Counted from the first letter of the stretch, positions 35,730 to 49,439 are shown. The stretch is 64,000 nucleotides of DNA from Epiperipatus broadwayi (GCA_028023455.1 JAQFVV010006200.1:2472738-2536737); one strand, 5' to 3'. Program-made: numbers and translations. The notes: generated by a model from the letters alone, not told the origin.

Positions 35730-37775
35730 TATATATATTTAAAAAGATTTAAATGTTTTTATTATGTGAAATATCCAGGCCTTTACTACAATTAAAAAGT
35801 AACATGATGCTTCTTTTGATACAGAAGTCTGATATCTTTATATTCCAGCCAAAATATCTTACTAATAGACGAAGTTGCAGAGCTTTATATTATTGATATC
35901 AAAAAATATGAGCTTTTTCTTAACTTCAAAACTTTTTTATTGAACAATTCTCATAGTTTAAATATTGTTTGTAAACTGAAAAAAAAAATTGATGGGGCAT
36001 ACCCAAACAATCTACTCATGCATACATTTTACTTATATTGAGACTGTTGCTAAGGCGATCATATAGCATTTGATTATTCAAATTGGAGCCAGTTATCCAA
36101 ACAGGTTTTTTTTTTTTTACATTTACTTTACTCAGGTAAAAATTGATCGAGAAGAAAGTTTTAGTTCTGAATCCAATATCCATATACTATGCTAAATGCA
36201 TAGAGCGAGGAGGAGATTAATAATATCCAAATTGATTATAATTTGATATATGCATATTAAATATTTTTTAAAAAGGGTAAATTATTTGCATTTTTGAAAT
36301 TTTTCCAAGTTGTGTACTATAATGTATATTATTCTTCAAATTTGCATTTTATATTATTATATATATATGTACATTTTTTGTGACTATAAGCATATACTAC
36401 AATTTAATCTGCAAAATGACAAATTTTTTGCACTTATATTTTTGACACTATCCTTTATAGACAATATCAAAAATAAAATATTATTAACATCAAATTAAAA
36501 AACACTGTCAATGGTTTTACTGCTAAGATAGACTTCTTAGAGGTAAATAACAACGCAAAATAATTAACTGTCGATTTTAAATGTCAGAAATTATCGTAGT
36601 ATGGGTATTTGTTCGAGAGAGTTATTATTTGATTTTGAGATCTTAGGCTGATGCGTCAGAGAAACCATTACTAGTGAATTTTTGATATCATACTGGCTAA
36701 TATTTTAAATTTGAATTGATGTATTTAGTTTAATATATATATATATGAAGTAGAAAAACATCATATGAGGTAATGTAAAATGGCTACTCCTTAAATAAAT
36801 TCACAAGCTTCTATGCATAGGCTATCCATCCAAAAACTATGTTAATCAATTTAAACATTCCCTCTCTCCAAATTTATTATAAATACTAATAAACTCATCT
36901 ACTTTTTATACTTTATTATGTAATTATTTTTACAATCCTAATTAATTTCATTCCCATCACATTTTAATAATGCTGTTTTGTTAGTTTCACTATCTTATCT
37001 TCATATTTCCCAAATTTCATTATAAAAATCTAAACTGAAAATCACAAAATCTATATCATTTTCATTCTCTTTATTTTTTTTTCTTTCAACACACAATTTA
37101 TCATAAATTTCCTTCAATGTGTTACATTCCAAAAATAATAATTCATTTCTCTCTCTTTTTTCTATATCCACACAGACTACAGATCAAATTCTTATTTATT
37201 TTTCTCTTCTTTCTAGTGTCTCTCAACCTCCTGCCATTACAACAAATAGCAATGAGATAACTTTAATATTGTCATATATCCTTTTATATATAAAATATAT
37301 CATTATATAATTCTAAACTATTTTTTTAACAAATGTTTAACATTTAAAAACAGAAAGATCTACGATTTAAGTTTTGGTAAGTAAGTTAATAAAAAAAAGA
37401 GATGAAGTTAAAGTGTCCATTCAGTGAAGATTTTGCAACAATCATACAAAGCCATTTAATAAATTTCCTATAGGCTTCAAAAGATGTACTAACACTTATT
37501 TGGTAAAAATTCTAAAATTAGCCTTCTTACTCTTATTTAAAACTGTAGCAGTAATTTAAAAATAAAAAAGACAAATAAATGAATTATGGATACTCATTTA
37601 GTATGTATTCTCCACCATTTCGGTTTTTAATGGGAATCCCAAATCCACCATTGACACAACCAAATGATAAAAAAGTTGAACAACCACAGAAGGACATGAT
37701 AGGTAGTATTCAAATTATTTCGACCATTTTTTAAAAATCGCATTTTCCATCAATAATTACTGGAAAAAAAGTTGC
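35730..37775. other. AT-rich DNA without recognised features
   Basis: Poly-T tract near 36105 and TA runs near 36360 and 36735. Short open frames here are low-complexity and have no family resemblance. Confidence 0.4.
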
Positions 37776-37779
37776 AAAT

Positions 37780-38360
37780 TTTGTATGACTATGGTCAATG
37801 AAATTATGTGAACAAAGGATCAAATTAAGGCCAAATGTGCTATTAAAATTGCATAGGCTCAAACATAATCACACGTTGAAAAATTAAACATGCAAATTGT
37901 AGAATTATAATCAATCAAAAAAAAAAAAAAATCAAACTCATCTAGAAATCAAAATATCAAGGATATTAGAAATTAGAATATGGCCGGAAAAAAAATCCTG
38001 CCATTATAATCATATGACCAAAATGTCAAATTATTATGGCAATCAAATATTTTTAAATGACCACAAAATATAAGTGTAAAAAAGAGCAAAACTCAAATTT
38101 TAGAAACAATTTTTAGCAAAAAGCAAATATATCAATGGGAGTGGGGGTTGAATCTAATGGCATCATCATATGACCAAAAGATCGAATTATTATGGCAAAA
38201 AAATAGTACAAAGTATAATTACATGATTAAAACAAAACAAAAAAAACCCAAATATATCAACAAAAAAAATAAATTCATCAACAAAAAAAAAACATGTTTG
38301 TAGCTGCAGAATAGAGTTTGATCGAAAATATATATTATATGGTGATCATTTCAAATAGTT
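37780..38360 (+). repeat. Degenerate A-rich tandem repeat, about 156-bp period
   Basis: CATATGACCAAAATGTCAAA at 38011 and CATATGACCAAAAGATCGAA at 38167 both continue to TTATTATGGC. A weaker related block (GAACAAAGGATCAAATTAAG) is near 37810. Long A tracts interrupt the units. Confidence 0.45.
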
Positions 38361-38644
38361 TAGAAAATATTTGAACAAAAAAAAAAAAAAAAATACTTTT
38401 ATCTATTACCGTGTTCATTAATAATCTGTAATTCTCACATATTAAAACATTATATATAAAAAAAGAAAGATGACTTTTGAACAAAAAAAAAGGAAAAATG
38501 CAAATACTTTAATTAAGAAATATTTATGCAAAAAAAAAAAAGTTAAAATTATCTATTATGGAAACGTAAATTATGAATAAAAGGTAAAATAATAAAAATA
38601 TATATTAACTGAACTGTGCAAATGTATTTTCTATGGCTAAACAT

Positions 38645-39004
38645 CATCAACCACTATCAATTCACTGCAGGATGAAGGTCTCTTCAAGTTCAATCCATTC
38701 TCTCCGATCTTTAGCTTCTCTCCTCCACATCATCCCTACACACTTTCTTATTTCATCCATCCATCCATCTTACATGTAGTCTCTTTCTGGATCTTTTACA
38801 ATCTCTTGGAATACAATTTAAGATTTCAATTGTCCATCTATTATCATCTCTTCTAGCTATATATCCAGTCCAATTATATTTCAGTCTTAATTTTTTCAAT
38901 GAGGTCAGCAATACCTGTTTGTTCTTTTATCCAAATATTGTGTTTTTGATCTCTTCTTGTTACTCCTAACATGCATCTAAACATATTGTGAAAGTATATT
39001 ATAT
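38645..39004 (-). mobile_element. 5'-truncated RTE LINE end with about 34-bp TSD
   Basis: The minus strand holds the C-terminal end of an RTE-type ORF. It includes GVTRRDQKHN near 38970, a KLRWIGY-like relic, and the final WRREAKDRREWIELE, then the stop and tail. It is flanked by a duplication of 34 nt (38611-38644 and 39005-39038, both starting GAACTGTGCAAA and ending GGCTAAACAT) with three mismatches. That is long for a TSD but fully explains the flanks. It is the same family as the neighbouring 39.2-40.8 kb copy. Confidence 0.8.
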
Positions 39005-39159
39005 GAACTGTGCAAAGTTATTTTCTAAGGCTAAACATATATGAAACTAATGAAATAAAATTAAGCTAAAAGAACTACCCGAATATGTTCAGGGATTCAG
39101 TTTTGACATCAGTGACTTGGTCAAACTTTCTTTTAAAGAGGTAATAAAAAAAATTAAGT

Positions 39160-40810
39160 GGGGGAAGGAAATCATCATCATGATTGTCAACCATTATCAA
39201 TCCACTGTTCAATCCATCTTCTTTCATCTCACTTTTTCACATCACCCTTACACACTTTTTTATTTTATCCATTTATCTCATAGGTGGTCTTTTTCTGAGT
39301 CTTTTATAATCTCTTGGAATCCAGTTTAATATTTTAATTGTCCATCTATTATCATCTCTTTTAGTAATATGTTCATCCCAACTCCACTTCAGTTTTTTAA
39401 TCTAATCAATGATGTCAATATCACCTGTTTGTTGCCTTACCTATGTATTGTGTTTCCAATCTCTTCTAGTTACTCCTAATATGCACCTCTCCATACTTTT
39501 TTGAGTGATCTGAAGTCTCTGTATTGCTCTTCTCTTAAGTGTCCAAGTCTCAGATTTATAAGTAAGAACTTGTAAAACTTATTTATAAAAACCTTTCTTT
39601 TCAGACACATATTTCCTTTTAAAATTAAGTTATTTCTACCAAAAGCACTCCAACCAAGTTTAATTCTATGATTAATTTCATCCATTATGTTTCTATTTGT
39701 ACTAATAATTTGACCAAGGTATTTGTAGTTGTTAACTTCTTTCAATTCATCATTATCAATCTTTATGTTCATTCTTTGAGAAAATCCATTGAACAGTATT
39801 TTAGTCTTTTTAATGTTTACTTTTATTCCTACTTTCTTACTTTCATCTGATAACTCTTGCAGCATTTCCTGAAGCTCTGAAGTATTATTTGCAAAATCTA
39901 AATGATTTAAATAATCTTCATTTACTTTTATTCCTTTTTCTTTCATTTTAATCCACAAAATACTTCTTGCAAAACTGCTGTAAAAAGTTTTGGAGATATG
40001 GAGTCACCCTATCTTATATTCTTCTCGATGTTAACCTTTCTAGTATCATTGGTGTTGCATTTTTATAAATATTCCTAGAATATGATAATATCCTGAGGCT
40101 ATATCTTGATAATCCAATGCTTTAGTCACTGAAGAAATGCTTATAGAATCAAATGCCTTTTCATAATCTGCACATTGAAAGCATAATGACAATTCATATT
40201 CATTGGTCCTTTCTATCACTTCTCTCAATATTTGGATATGATCCACTGTACTAAAACCACTTTTAAATCCAGCTTGTTCTTTTGGTTGGTTGAAATCCAA
40301 AGGTCTCTATAGACAAGTTGTAATTATCTTGGTAAAAATTTTGTATAAACTGATAAAAGACTGATACTTCTGTAATATCTAATATCTTCTTTATCACTAT
40401 TTTTAAATATTAATATTGAATTATTTCCATCATCTAGTACATCTTCATCATTTAGACATTTGATATATAACTTTACTAAAAAAAATTCTATTTCTTCACC
40501 TGCTTATTTTAAGATATTTATTATAATTCCATCATTACCTGCAGCTTTCTCCTTCTTTATAAATTTAATTGCATGTCTCACTTCTTCATTTAAAATTCTG
40601 GGCAATTCAGAAGATATAATATTTGTAGTAGATATTTTTCTTTATTACTATATAACTTTTGATAGAACTCTTCTACCCATTTCATGATGTCATCTCTTTT
40701 TTTAGTAATAGTTCCATCTTTTTTTTCTTATTGCAGATATAAGTTTCCTACCAATACCAAAATATTGTTTTACAATCTTGAAACTTTTATTTAATCGCCT
40801 TGTGACCATG
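39160..40810 (-). pseudogene. Decayed RTE LINE reverse transcriptase
   Basis: On the minus strand, from about 40810 downward: RLNKSFKIVKQYFG, DDIMKWVEEFYQKLY, KEKAAGNDGI (RT entry), YYRSISLLSVYTK, EQAGFKSGFSTVDHIQIL, and LCFQCADYEKAFDSIS (motif A). DFANNT follows (the former FADD, now catalytically dead), then LNGFSQRMNIKID, NNYKYLGQIIS, the thumb region to GNMCLKRKVFINKFY, and the GVTRRD-type C-terminus near 39470. Several stops and frameshifts break it into frames at 40300-40046 and 39958-39476. The 5' end is truncated before the endonuclease. Loss of the second motif C aspartate confirms inactivity. Confidence 0.85.
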
Positions 40811-40849
40811 AATTCATACAAGTATTAGCTAACTATTAACCTAATAATT

Positions 40850-42150
40850 ATTTATCAGTCTATATTTTACTTGTCTCTCTATTTATCTATCAATCTATTT
40901 ATTATGTACCTTGTCTCTCTATTTATTTTTTTATCAATCTGTTTATTATTTACTTGACTCTTTACCTGTTTATCAAGATACTAACCTATCTTTCTTTTAT
41001 TTGTCTTTCTATCTGCTTATTTACTTACTGTCCCTCTGCTTATCTATTTACCTGTCTCTCTATCAATGTTCCCTTTAATTTTTACCAATTGTAGTGCACA
41101 TTTTTTTCATCAATATGTTTTTTACTAAATCGAAATAATTTTTTGCACACAAATCAACTAAAAAACACATTTAACAATATAATTTAAATAATATAGTATA
41201 TAATATAACAGTATAAATCTATTATATATAGTAACAACATAGTTTTATTTAACAAAGCTTTATTGATAATGATAAAAATAAATACAAATGAAAAGTTTAT
41301 TTTCATAAAACATATAAAGGTAGAGAAAAGCATCCATGTTAAATGAATGGATGTGACATACTGGAGAAAACTATGCATTTGGTGCCTGCAATATCAGCAG
41401 ATTGTTCCAATGTCAAGGGTCAGGGTAAACTTATATGACAAGTGCAGTCTGATTTTTAGTGCATCAATAGAAAAAAAATCTTTTTGAATTTTACTGTACA
41501 TGGATGTATCTTCTTCATGTGCTAATTTTTTAAAAGCTATGTATGTGTACTAGCACACACCTTAGAATGAACACTACTCTCTATATGTTTATCTATATAT
41601 CTGTCCTAGTTATTTCTCTATTTTTCTATCAATTTATTTATAATTTAACTAGTCTATTTATTTTTCTATAAATCTGTTTATTATTTATCTATCTTTTTAT
41701 CTATTTATCAAGATAACTATTTATCTCTCTTTTAGTTTTATCTTTATCTGCTTATTTATTTACTATCTCTCTATCTGTTTATCTATCTACCTACTTCTCT
41801 ATTTATTTATCTATATATCTTATTTATTTATCTGGTTTTCTACCTATATAATTATTTATGCATCCAGGCATCCATTTAACAATCTTGCCAATTATCTATC
41901 CATTATCTATTTATTTGTCTGTCTATCCATCTATCAATTTATCCATTTATCAATGTTTTCATCTTTCTATATTCATCTGACCACCCATCCATCTATTTAT
42001 CCATCCACCCATCTATTCACCAATTCATCCATCTGTCTATCCATCCATTTATCTATCTATTCATCTATCTATTCATCCATCTATCTATCTATCTAGTTTC
42101 ATATCTACCTATTTATTTATTGTTTTCTACCTATTTATTTACTTTTGCAT
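40850..42150 (+). repeat. Degenerate (TCTA/TTTA)n tetranucleotide-rich DNA
   Basis: Most of this stretch is an eroded CTAT/TTAT-type array (ATTTATCTATCTATC motifs with substitutions), interrupted at about 41080-41560 by non-repetitive AT-rich DNA. Purer runs lie near 42040-42100. It borders the inverted LINE segment. Confidence 0.75.
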
Positions 42151-42177
42151 CCAACCATACCTTTAATTATCTAGCCA

Positions 42178-42540
42178 CTAATCAAGAAACCCAAAAAGTC
42201 TTCCTTGATTTTTGGCTGAGGTTTGGGGTCTGTTCAGAATGTGATTTATTGGAAGATTTGATAGCTCAACAAACTTGTTAAATTTATTGATAGTTGTCAA
42301 ACTATGTTTGAAGTTAGGTGGAAGGATATTTGAGAGTACAGGTAACCATTTTATTGGTGTAGATTTAAGAGTGCCAGAAATAATACCCAATGTTTCATTG
42401 ATCTGAGTAACCACAAGATTAGTATGGGTATTCTTGTGCCATACTGGAGAACAATATTCAGCCACAGAGCAAATAAGAACTAGTCTAGACGTTCTAAGAA
42501 AGTCAGTGTTAGAACCTCATGAGATGCTTGCAAACTGTCT
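42178..42540 (-). pseudogene. LINE reverse transcriptase C-terminal segment (inverted part)
   Basis: Minus strand: FLRTSRLVLICSVAEYCSPV, ISGTLKSTPIKWLPVLSNI, and NRPQTSAKNQG, a typical region downstream of the polymerase in a large LINE family (compare LRTSALAL...AEYCAPVW...STPTPWLPVLSNIAPP). One in-frame stop (W to stop) lies upstream near 42515. It ends with a stop at about 42178. Its natural continuation is found in the opposite orientation at 42740-43135. Confidence 0.85.
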
Positions 42541-42739
42541 ATTGATTTATCTATCTGTCTATCTATTATTTATTCATCCATCAATCAATCCATCCATCTA
42601 TCTACATTTTTTCAATGTATTCATGGATCAGAATTTCCACCTATCCATTTGCCTCTATCTCATTGAGTTATCAAACCATCTACTCATTCTCATCCTTAAT
42701 AGACATCCAAACCTCAGGCAAAAATTATGACAGTCTTTC

Positions 42740-43135
42740 TGGGTTATTGATAATTCTCAGCATTCTATCCACCTTGGATATTAACAATATATGAACACAT
42801 GACTGCAAAAACTCCAATATAAATAATCGCACTCTAATAACTGACATTTTCTGATTACCTGATTTCTCCCAAGAAAACTCTGTTCAAATATTAATAAAAT
42901 GAGAACAGGCCAGGGTAGATATCATTATATGTTGAACAATTGGGAATTTATAAGACTCTCCAAAGTGTGAGTGTGGAAGACCACAAACTATGATACATAT
43001 CTACAGGGAGTGTCCGGTTTACCAGAACCCTGTTGGCCTCTTTGCTCTACATAACTCGGATTAGTCAACTCTTGATTGGTTAAAAACTGTAGATGTTGAA
43101 TTTTAATGTTCTGACCATAAGCAAATAAAATAAAT
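42740..43135 (+). pseudogene. LINE 3'-terminal segment (plus part of inverted insertion)
   Basis: Plus strand: NRTLITD, LPRKLCSNINKMRTGQGRYH, and a Cys-rich CECGRPQTMIHIYRECPVYQ knuckle. GLFALH and LDWLKTVDVEF follow, matching the extreme C-terminus of the same LINE family, then a short A-rich tail with AAATAAAATAAATAAA. Together with 42178-42540 it is one element whose 5' part is inverted. Confidence 0.8.
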
Positions 43136-43199
43136 AAATGTAGTAGATAAACAGATGGTTGGGGACTAGATAGATGAATTGGTGGTTGGATGCATTACA

Positions 43200-44390
43200 A
43201 TAACTTAAACAAAAAATTAAATAAATGTACTATCTTTTTCATTCCTTTTATCTTTCTTTTACTTTCTATAAACTTTATCCTGTTCTATTCCAATATTCTA
43301 AAGTTTAAATATAAATTTTCAATAGTCTAACTTCCATCTTCATATAAAGTATACCTTCATTTCAAATTTGTATTTCATTTTTGCTTTCTTTCTTTGATAT
43401 CTATAGCTCCTGTCTTTGCATCAAATAACAATAAACTCCCTGTAGTATTTTCATAAATCTCTTCATATTTTGTATATTCTTATATAACTCCAAACTATTC
43501 ATTTTTATACCTTTTTATTTTTTGTAACTAATTTAATTATCTTCTTTTTCCACCCTTCGCAAATATTTATATATAATATATTTTCAATGCATTTATTACA
43601 TTTCTTATATAAAATACATAGAAATAAAATCTCTATCAACTTTGCATATTATAAAACTTTTCTTGCTTAATAAGTTTTTTTATCCTCTTCATATAATTCA
43701 TAATCCATTACTTTTAGTAATCCATAGATTCTTTTTGTGTCTACAATTAAAAACCAAATTACGAACACAAGGAAATTATTAGCTTTGATTAATATCTATC
43801 TTTATTCATCTCAAATTAATTTCTTATGCACATTTTATAATTCTAATGTATTCATTGTAGTTGTTTGCGTAATTATACGAATATTGCTGAAATTTCTCTA
43901 GAGTACTTTTTTTCACCACACGTTATTATAAAACTATTCTATGAATAATTAAAGCAAGAAAAAATATTAATATATGATTATTTTTGTAATTAAAAGTGCT
44001 TCAATAAAATAAATGAATAATTTTTAATTAGATTCTGATGAATATTATTTTTTGACATATTTAATGAAATTGTAATAAAATTTGATATAAATATGGTGAT
44101 TATAATTTATATAAAACATTCATTATATATATAAATTAATATGTGCTAATATTTTATTTTTAAAAAAAAAATGTCTTGAATTGTTTGAACCATTAGGGAT
44201 AATGGAAGACTTATATGCTAAATATATCTGAATTAATCTTTTTTAGAGAAACATAAATTAATAGGGAGGGGATCTTAATTGAACTGGTCAAGCTCAGTTT
44301 GCTACTTTGGTAACAAACTGAGTTCAACAATTGTCAATTGATTTCCTGGGCAATTTGTCAATTAATAAAGAACTAAATAATAAAAAAAAA
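43200..44390. other. AT-rich DNA without recognised features
   Basis: No gene seen. A short hairpin (CTCAGTTTGCTACTTTGG with CAAACTGAG) lies near 44290-44330. Confidence 0.4.
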
Positions 44391-44399
44391 AATTATAGT

Positions 44400-44575
44400 T
44401 GTTTATTAAGACAGGGGTCAGCACAGTCATAAGCAGTGTATATGGGAAAACTTAGGGTGGGGAATGGAAATGGAAGGTAAAGTGGTAACAGGTTTCTCTG
44501 GATATAATTGCCGAGAGAGATTCCTGACTCGTATAAGGAGAAGTCACAGTGCATCACATCACATATTAAATTATG
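44400..44575 (+). mobile_element. LINE 3' tail fragment
   Basis: GTAACAGGTTTCTCTGGATA, then a purine-rich part and GAAGTCACAGTGCATCACAT, match in order the 3' untranslated end of the 29.8-31.6 kb LINE. A direct repeat (CATCACATCACAT) forms the end. A severely 5'-truncated copy. Confidence 0.7.
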
Positions 44576-45409
44576 GAAAAAATATGATAGCTTAGTTTTA
44601 TAAAATTATTTAAGGGAATATATGATACTTATACATTATAAATCATTAAGTAAATAATATAATATGTATTTGTTATAAGAATAATACAGATGGTATCATA
44701 AATAAATTAAATAGTATAAAAGTAAATAGAAACCAAAATATATTTACAATGAATATGGAGAAAATGTATCTAAGTATTCCAAAAATGAAAAGTATACAAA
44801 TATTAATACAAAAACTATATCTATACATAAATGATATAATACATATAGAAAAGAAATTAACTCTAGCACATAATAGTTTATATTTTAAATACAATAATGA
44901 TTATTGGAGTATACATAAAGAATAGATTATGAGTTGTGCAATAAGTGAGTTAATATTATCAATATTTCTAAATGAATTCGAAATTAATATAAATTTTAAA
45001 AATATATATCAAGAAATAATACATTATTCTATATTTTGTAAATGAAATTTTAATAATTGATGGCAAACAAACTATGAATACATTTATAATGAATTTAATA
45101 TATATATATATATAATATTAATTACAAAAGTATAATTTGACATTAAAGTATTTAGACATAAAGATTAATGTAGTCAATGATAACAAAATTATATTAAAAC
45201 ATTTCATTAATATAAATAAATTAAGATAATTACTTTCTATATATTTATAACAACTAGAATATAAAAGATAGTAATTACTAAAAATTTAAAATATAAATAT
45301 AATACAGATAAAAATATAGTTAATTTACAAATGTATCATTTTATTGAATTATACAAAAGCTAAAGATACTAATAAAATTTCACATGACTCTTATCATAAT
45401 TCCTGCTTA

Positions 45410-45625
45410 CATATCACTGTTTTAGCAGCACTGGATAGGGATTTATTAAGAGTATCATCTGGCATATAATAATTTCTAAAGCTGACAGTAGGTGGCATAG
45501 AGGTGATGAAAGAAAAATAAAGTGGGTAACAGGTTTATCTGGGCATAATTGCTGAGATATTCTTGACTTCATTTAAGGAGAAGCCACAATACATCACATC
45601 ATATCACATGTATGCTGCCATGGAT
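45410..45625 (+). mobile_element. LINE 3' tail fragment
   Basis: GGTAACAGGTTTATCTGGGC, ATTGCTGAGATATTCTTGAC and GCCACAATACATCACATC match the same LINE 3' end as at 29.8 and 44.4 kb. The tail is ATCACATCATATCACAT. Confidence 0.7.
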
Positions 45626-45629
45626 ATAC

Positions 45630-46840
45630 CCTAAGAGCAGTAAAAATATACTTTTTAATTATAAACCATCTAAATTAAATAATAATATTAACTATTCTAA
45701 ATAATAATAATTGTAACAATAATAGTTCTAATAAAAAAATAGATACAAACTTTTGTACTACTTTAAAATTTATCATATATTAATAAAAAAATAAAAATTA
45801 ACTAGATTAAAACATAAACATAAGGTGATCAAATAGTAAAAATCTAAGTAAATTAATATATAATTATAAAATAAAAGTTATAAAATATAAAAAAGGAAAT
45901 GTATATAAAATTAATTATGAAAATTACAATATGATTTACTATGGACATACAGGAAAACAATTAGATGAAAAAGCAAAAGAATATAATACAATTAATAGCA
46001 GAAATAATAAATCTGTGTTACATATTTACTTATTAAAATTTGAACATAAAATAGATTGTTTAAATAATATAAAACTTTAACTTCTTTTAACCTTATCACC
46101 ATTTTGAATTTTAAAAAAATTACAACAAATATAATTTATAACATATCTTCTGTTTGAATACAGTAAATATATATATATTGTTAGAAAGAGTAAATATGAA
46201 AGAATGTAATAAAGCTGATAAAATAGTCACACACACACACACACACACACACCCAAAAAAAAAACAGTTAAGAAAAAATATATTTTTAACACTTTTAAAC
46301 ATGTTTATTTTTACATTGGTCCACAAATTCTAAATTTTGAAAAATAAATGTTAAAATGATATTTTCATAGACAGCTTCATCACATTTGTTACAAAATGCT
46401 AAAAAAATTAATATACACCATGACTTACCTGAAATAACTTTTCATTGTAAAATCTGCAAAAAAAAGTGATTGGTGACTTTTGTTCTTATTATCTGACCCA
46501 GATCTTGTCCTGCCATGCAGGGTATCTGCTAGAAATGTTTGGTTGTTTTTCCATGCAGGGTATCTGTTAGAAATTTGTTTGATGTTAGTGGGGATAAAAA
46601 ATAAGAGTAAGAACAATTTATGAGATATTATGCAAAGAGAACTTTAAATTGTAATGTATTTAAAAATATAATTAATTACTATATTATTAAAAAATTGGGA
46701 AAGAGGGGCAACCTAAAATATGTATTTTTTTCAAGTAGAAAAGGTGTACTCAAAAAAATAAATATCAAACAAAAATTTTTCCAAAATAAAAAATAAGTAA
46801 ATCAATAAATATCAAAATAGACAAAATTATTATAAACACT
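45630..46840. other. AT-rich DNA with (CA)n run and a 38-bp direct repeat
   Basis: An (AC)n run lies at about 46208-46251. CCATGCAGGGTATCTG(C/T)TAG is repeated at 46513 and 46551 (38-bp spacing), of unknown origin. No gene otherwise. Confidence 0.5.
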
Positions 46841-46945
46841 GATTTTATATATATATAATGATGATATGGACTAACTGATGTATGATATAAAATAAATGGC
46901 TGAGAGTTCTTGAAAGTTTGTGTTCAAATCCCTTATATTACATCT
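46840..46945 (+). mobile_element. Family A remnant with B-box-like end
   Basis: GGACTAACTGATG near 46868 followed by GTTCAAATCCC at 46932 matches the ends of family A, but stem II, GAAA and most of the body are deleted. Confidence 0.45.
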
Positions 46946-47394
46946 AGATTCCAGGTTTATACAATATACTTGTATTTAAAATATTAAAAATAAAATAAAT
47001 GTAAATACAATGAAATGAAAAAGTAATCAAAATGCATATTATATAGAAGTACATTAGAAAATTGATGGTGAAGATACTATAAAACATTATGAATTCCAGA
47101 CCTTGAGTCTGGATGTGCATGTTTTTATTGCCATTGAAATGTAAATTGCCTAAAATTCCAATAAACTGATCTCAAGTCATAACTTTAGCAAGTCACATTT
47201 GATGCAGTAATTCTTTTTTAGACCAAATAAATTTGAATCTAGTCACACATGATGTACTATAAATTTGAATCACCATGGCTAAAAATGCCTTTAACTTATG
47301 GGTTAAAAATTGCACCACTTTGTAACTGCTTTCCATTCTACAGCATATTTATTGCTTTCCACACATATTTTATTAAAAAATTAATAAAAAACAC

Positions 47395-47530
47395 TAAATG
47401 AATACTCACAGGTGATGGGAAAATTTAACCCACACATGACTCATAAACATTATTGTCCAGAATCGAATCCAAGTCTGGTCATGAAGAAAGTTCTAGCATA
47501 GATTTAGTTTCCATGCTCATCCTCCTTCAC
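47395..47530 (-). mobile_element. Possible tRNA-derived SINE remnant
   Basis: Minus strand: GACTTGGATTCGATTCTGG resembles a T-arm and B-box. It is preceded by an A-box-like AAACTAAATCTATGC and followed by GTGGGTTAAATTTTCCCATC. No TSD resolved. Confidence 0.35.
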
Positions 47531-47699
47531 AAACCTTTTTTTTTGATACTGCAGCATCTAGATGTGAACTAAAATTCTTATTGGATGAACTGCTAAAGAA
47601 AGGAACACAGGGATCATCAATTGCAAGCTCTATATCCAAATCAGAACTAAAACAAGTAGTGAGAAAATACAAATCAGCAATAAAAAAAATTTAAGATTA

Positions 47700-49250
47700 C
47701 TAAATCTAAAAAAAAATGAGAAAAAAAAATAATTAAAAATTTCATTTTAGAAAAAATTCATATATCTTTTTAAAGGCAACAAGATAGCAAAAAGAATGAC
47801 ATAATACCCATAAGTGTAAGATTTACCAATTTTGCACAAATTCAATTTAAAAATCTATCCAAAATTCTGAAATGGATTTTTAAGGGGTATTTTGGGAATT
47901 TAAACTATATTAAAGAATCTATTAGAAGAGAAATATGTGATACTAATTATATTAACTATAATCAACATAACTATAAATACATATAAAATGTCTATTAATT
48001 TAATTAATAATTAGTTAATTAAAAATAAATGAAAAATTATATATCTTTATGCAGTGTATGTTTTGCACATTTTATATAATTATTATATGAAGTTTAATTA
48101 ATAAATTTTACTTTTGTGTTTGTAAGTAATTGGATTGGGGGTTTCCCCCATTATTAATACTTCTAAATAATTTTATATAAAAAACAACCAGATGTCACTA
48201 TAAGTGTAATGTAAATTGACCTTTAAAATAGTTTACAATCATATTGAGAAGGGTAGAAAATATTTCCCCAAAAAAGTTTTCCTGCATTATGCTTGATGTT
48301 ATATATTTTATTTATTTAAAAATTATATTAAAAAACAGTATAATAGAAATTCTTTTCATTATTGATATTATAAATTATGTTGACATATCAAATATATTAA
48401 GTTCACATACAGTTTAAATTTGTTTTGATAATAACAAAATTTTCATGTGGATTTATTTATTATTTATAATTAGAGAAGTTCTTTACTTTTCAAACGAATT
48501 CATTATTAGAGTTTTTAAAAAAGATATGCATAATTGTTATAAATTTAAATTTGTATAGATGAACTTAAGGCGATATTGAATAAATTATTTGAGATCATTA
48601 GACAATGAATAAGCTTTGAGTTTGAATGAATTTTCAAATTTTATTTTATACATGTTAAATGAATACATGTTAAATATTTTATAGTAACTTATCTTCTTAC
48701 AAGTAATAGTATAATCTAATCAAATTAAGTTTAAGCTTTATATGTTTTTTATTTATGAAGATATAGAGTTTACAGTTTGCATGTATATATTTATGTGAAA
48801 ATAATATTATTAACAAACATGTAGGTATTACATTATTCCAAGTTTGAATTTATATATATATCGTTTTGTTTTGAATATATAAAGAATGCAAATGTGGAAT
48901 TCCTGCTTATTTTACTATTATGATGATGCACATGCTTGTAGATGTGCATTTCTGCTTTATGTTGATTAATGACTTCATGCATTTTATTTATATATATATT
49001 GACATTACATATATTTTAGGGAAGATCCTAATGTACAATGGTTAGTTTGCTGCTTAATGCATACTTGTATAAGAATGTTTATGGTTATATATATTTACAC
49101 ATGTATTTGAAGGCAGACAAATTTATTGTAGTTATGGAATGATGATGTTAAATATCTTACTCTCATCTGCTTAATTATATTTAAATATTATCGTACATTT
49201 TAATATATTATACAGACATACATTGCAATTGCTTTTTCAGATTAAACTTG
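47700..49250. other. AT-rich DNA without recognised features
   Basis: No gene or repeat recognised on either strand; TA runs only. Confidence 0.4.
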
Positions 49251-49260
49251 AATGAATGAT

Positions 49261-49413
<153 letters not shown>

Positions 49414-49439
49414 TTACTGTTTATTACATTTATATATTA

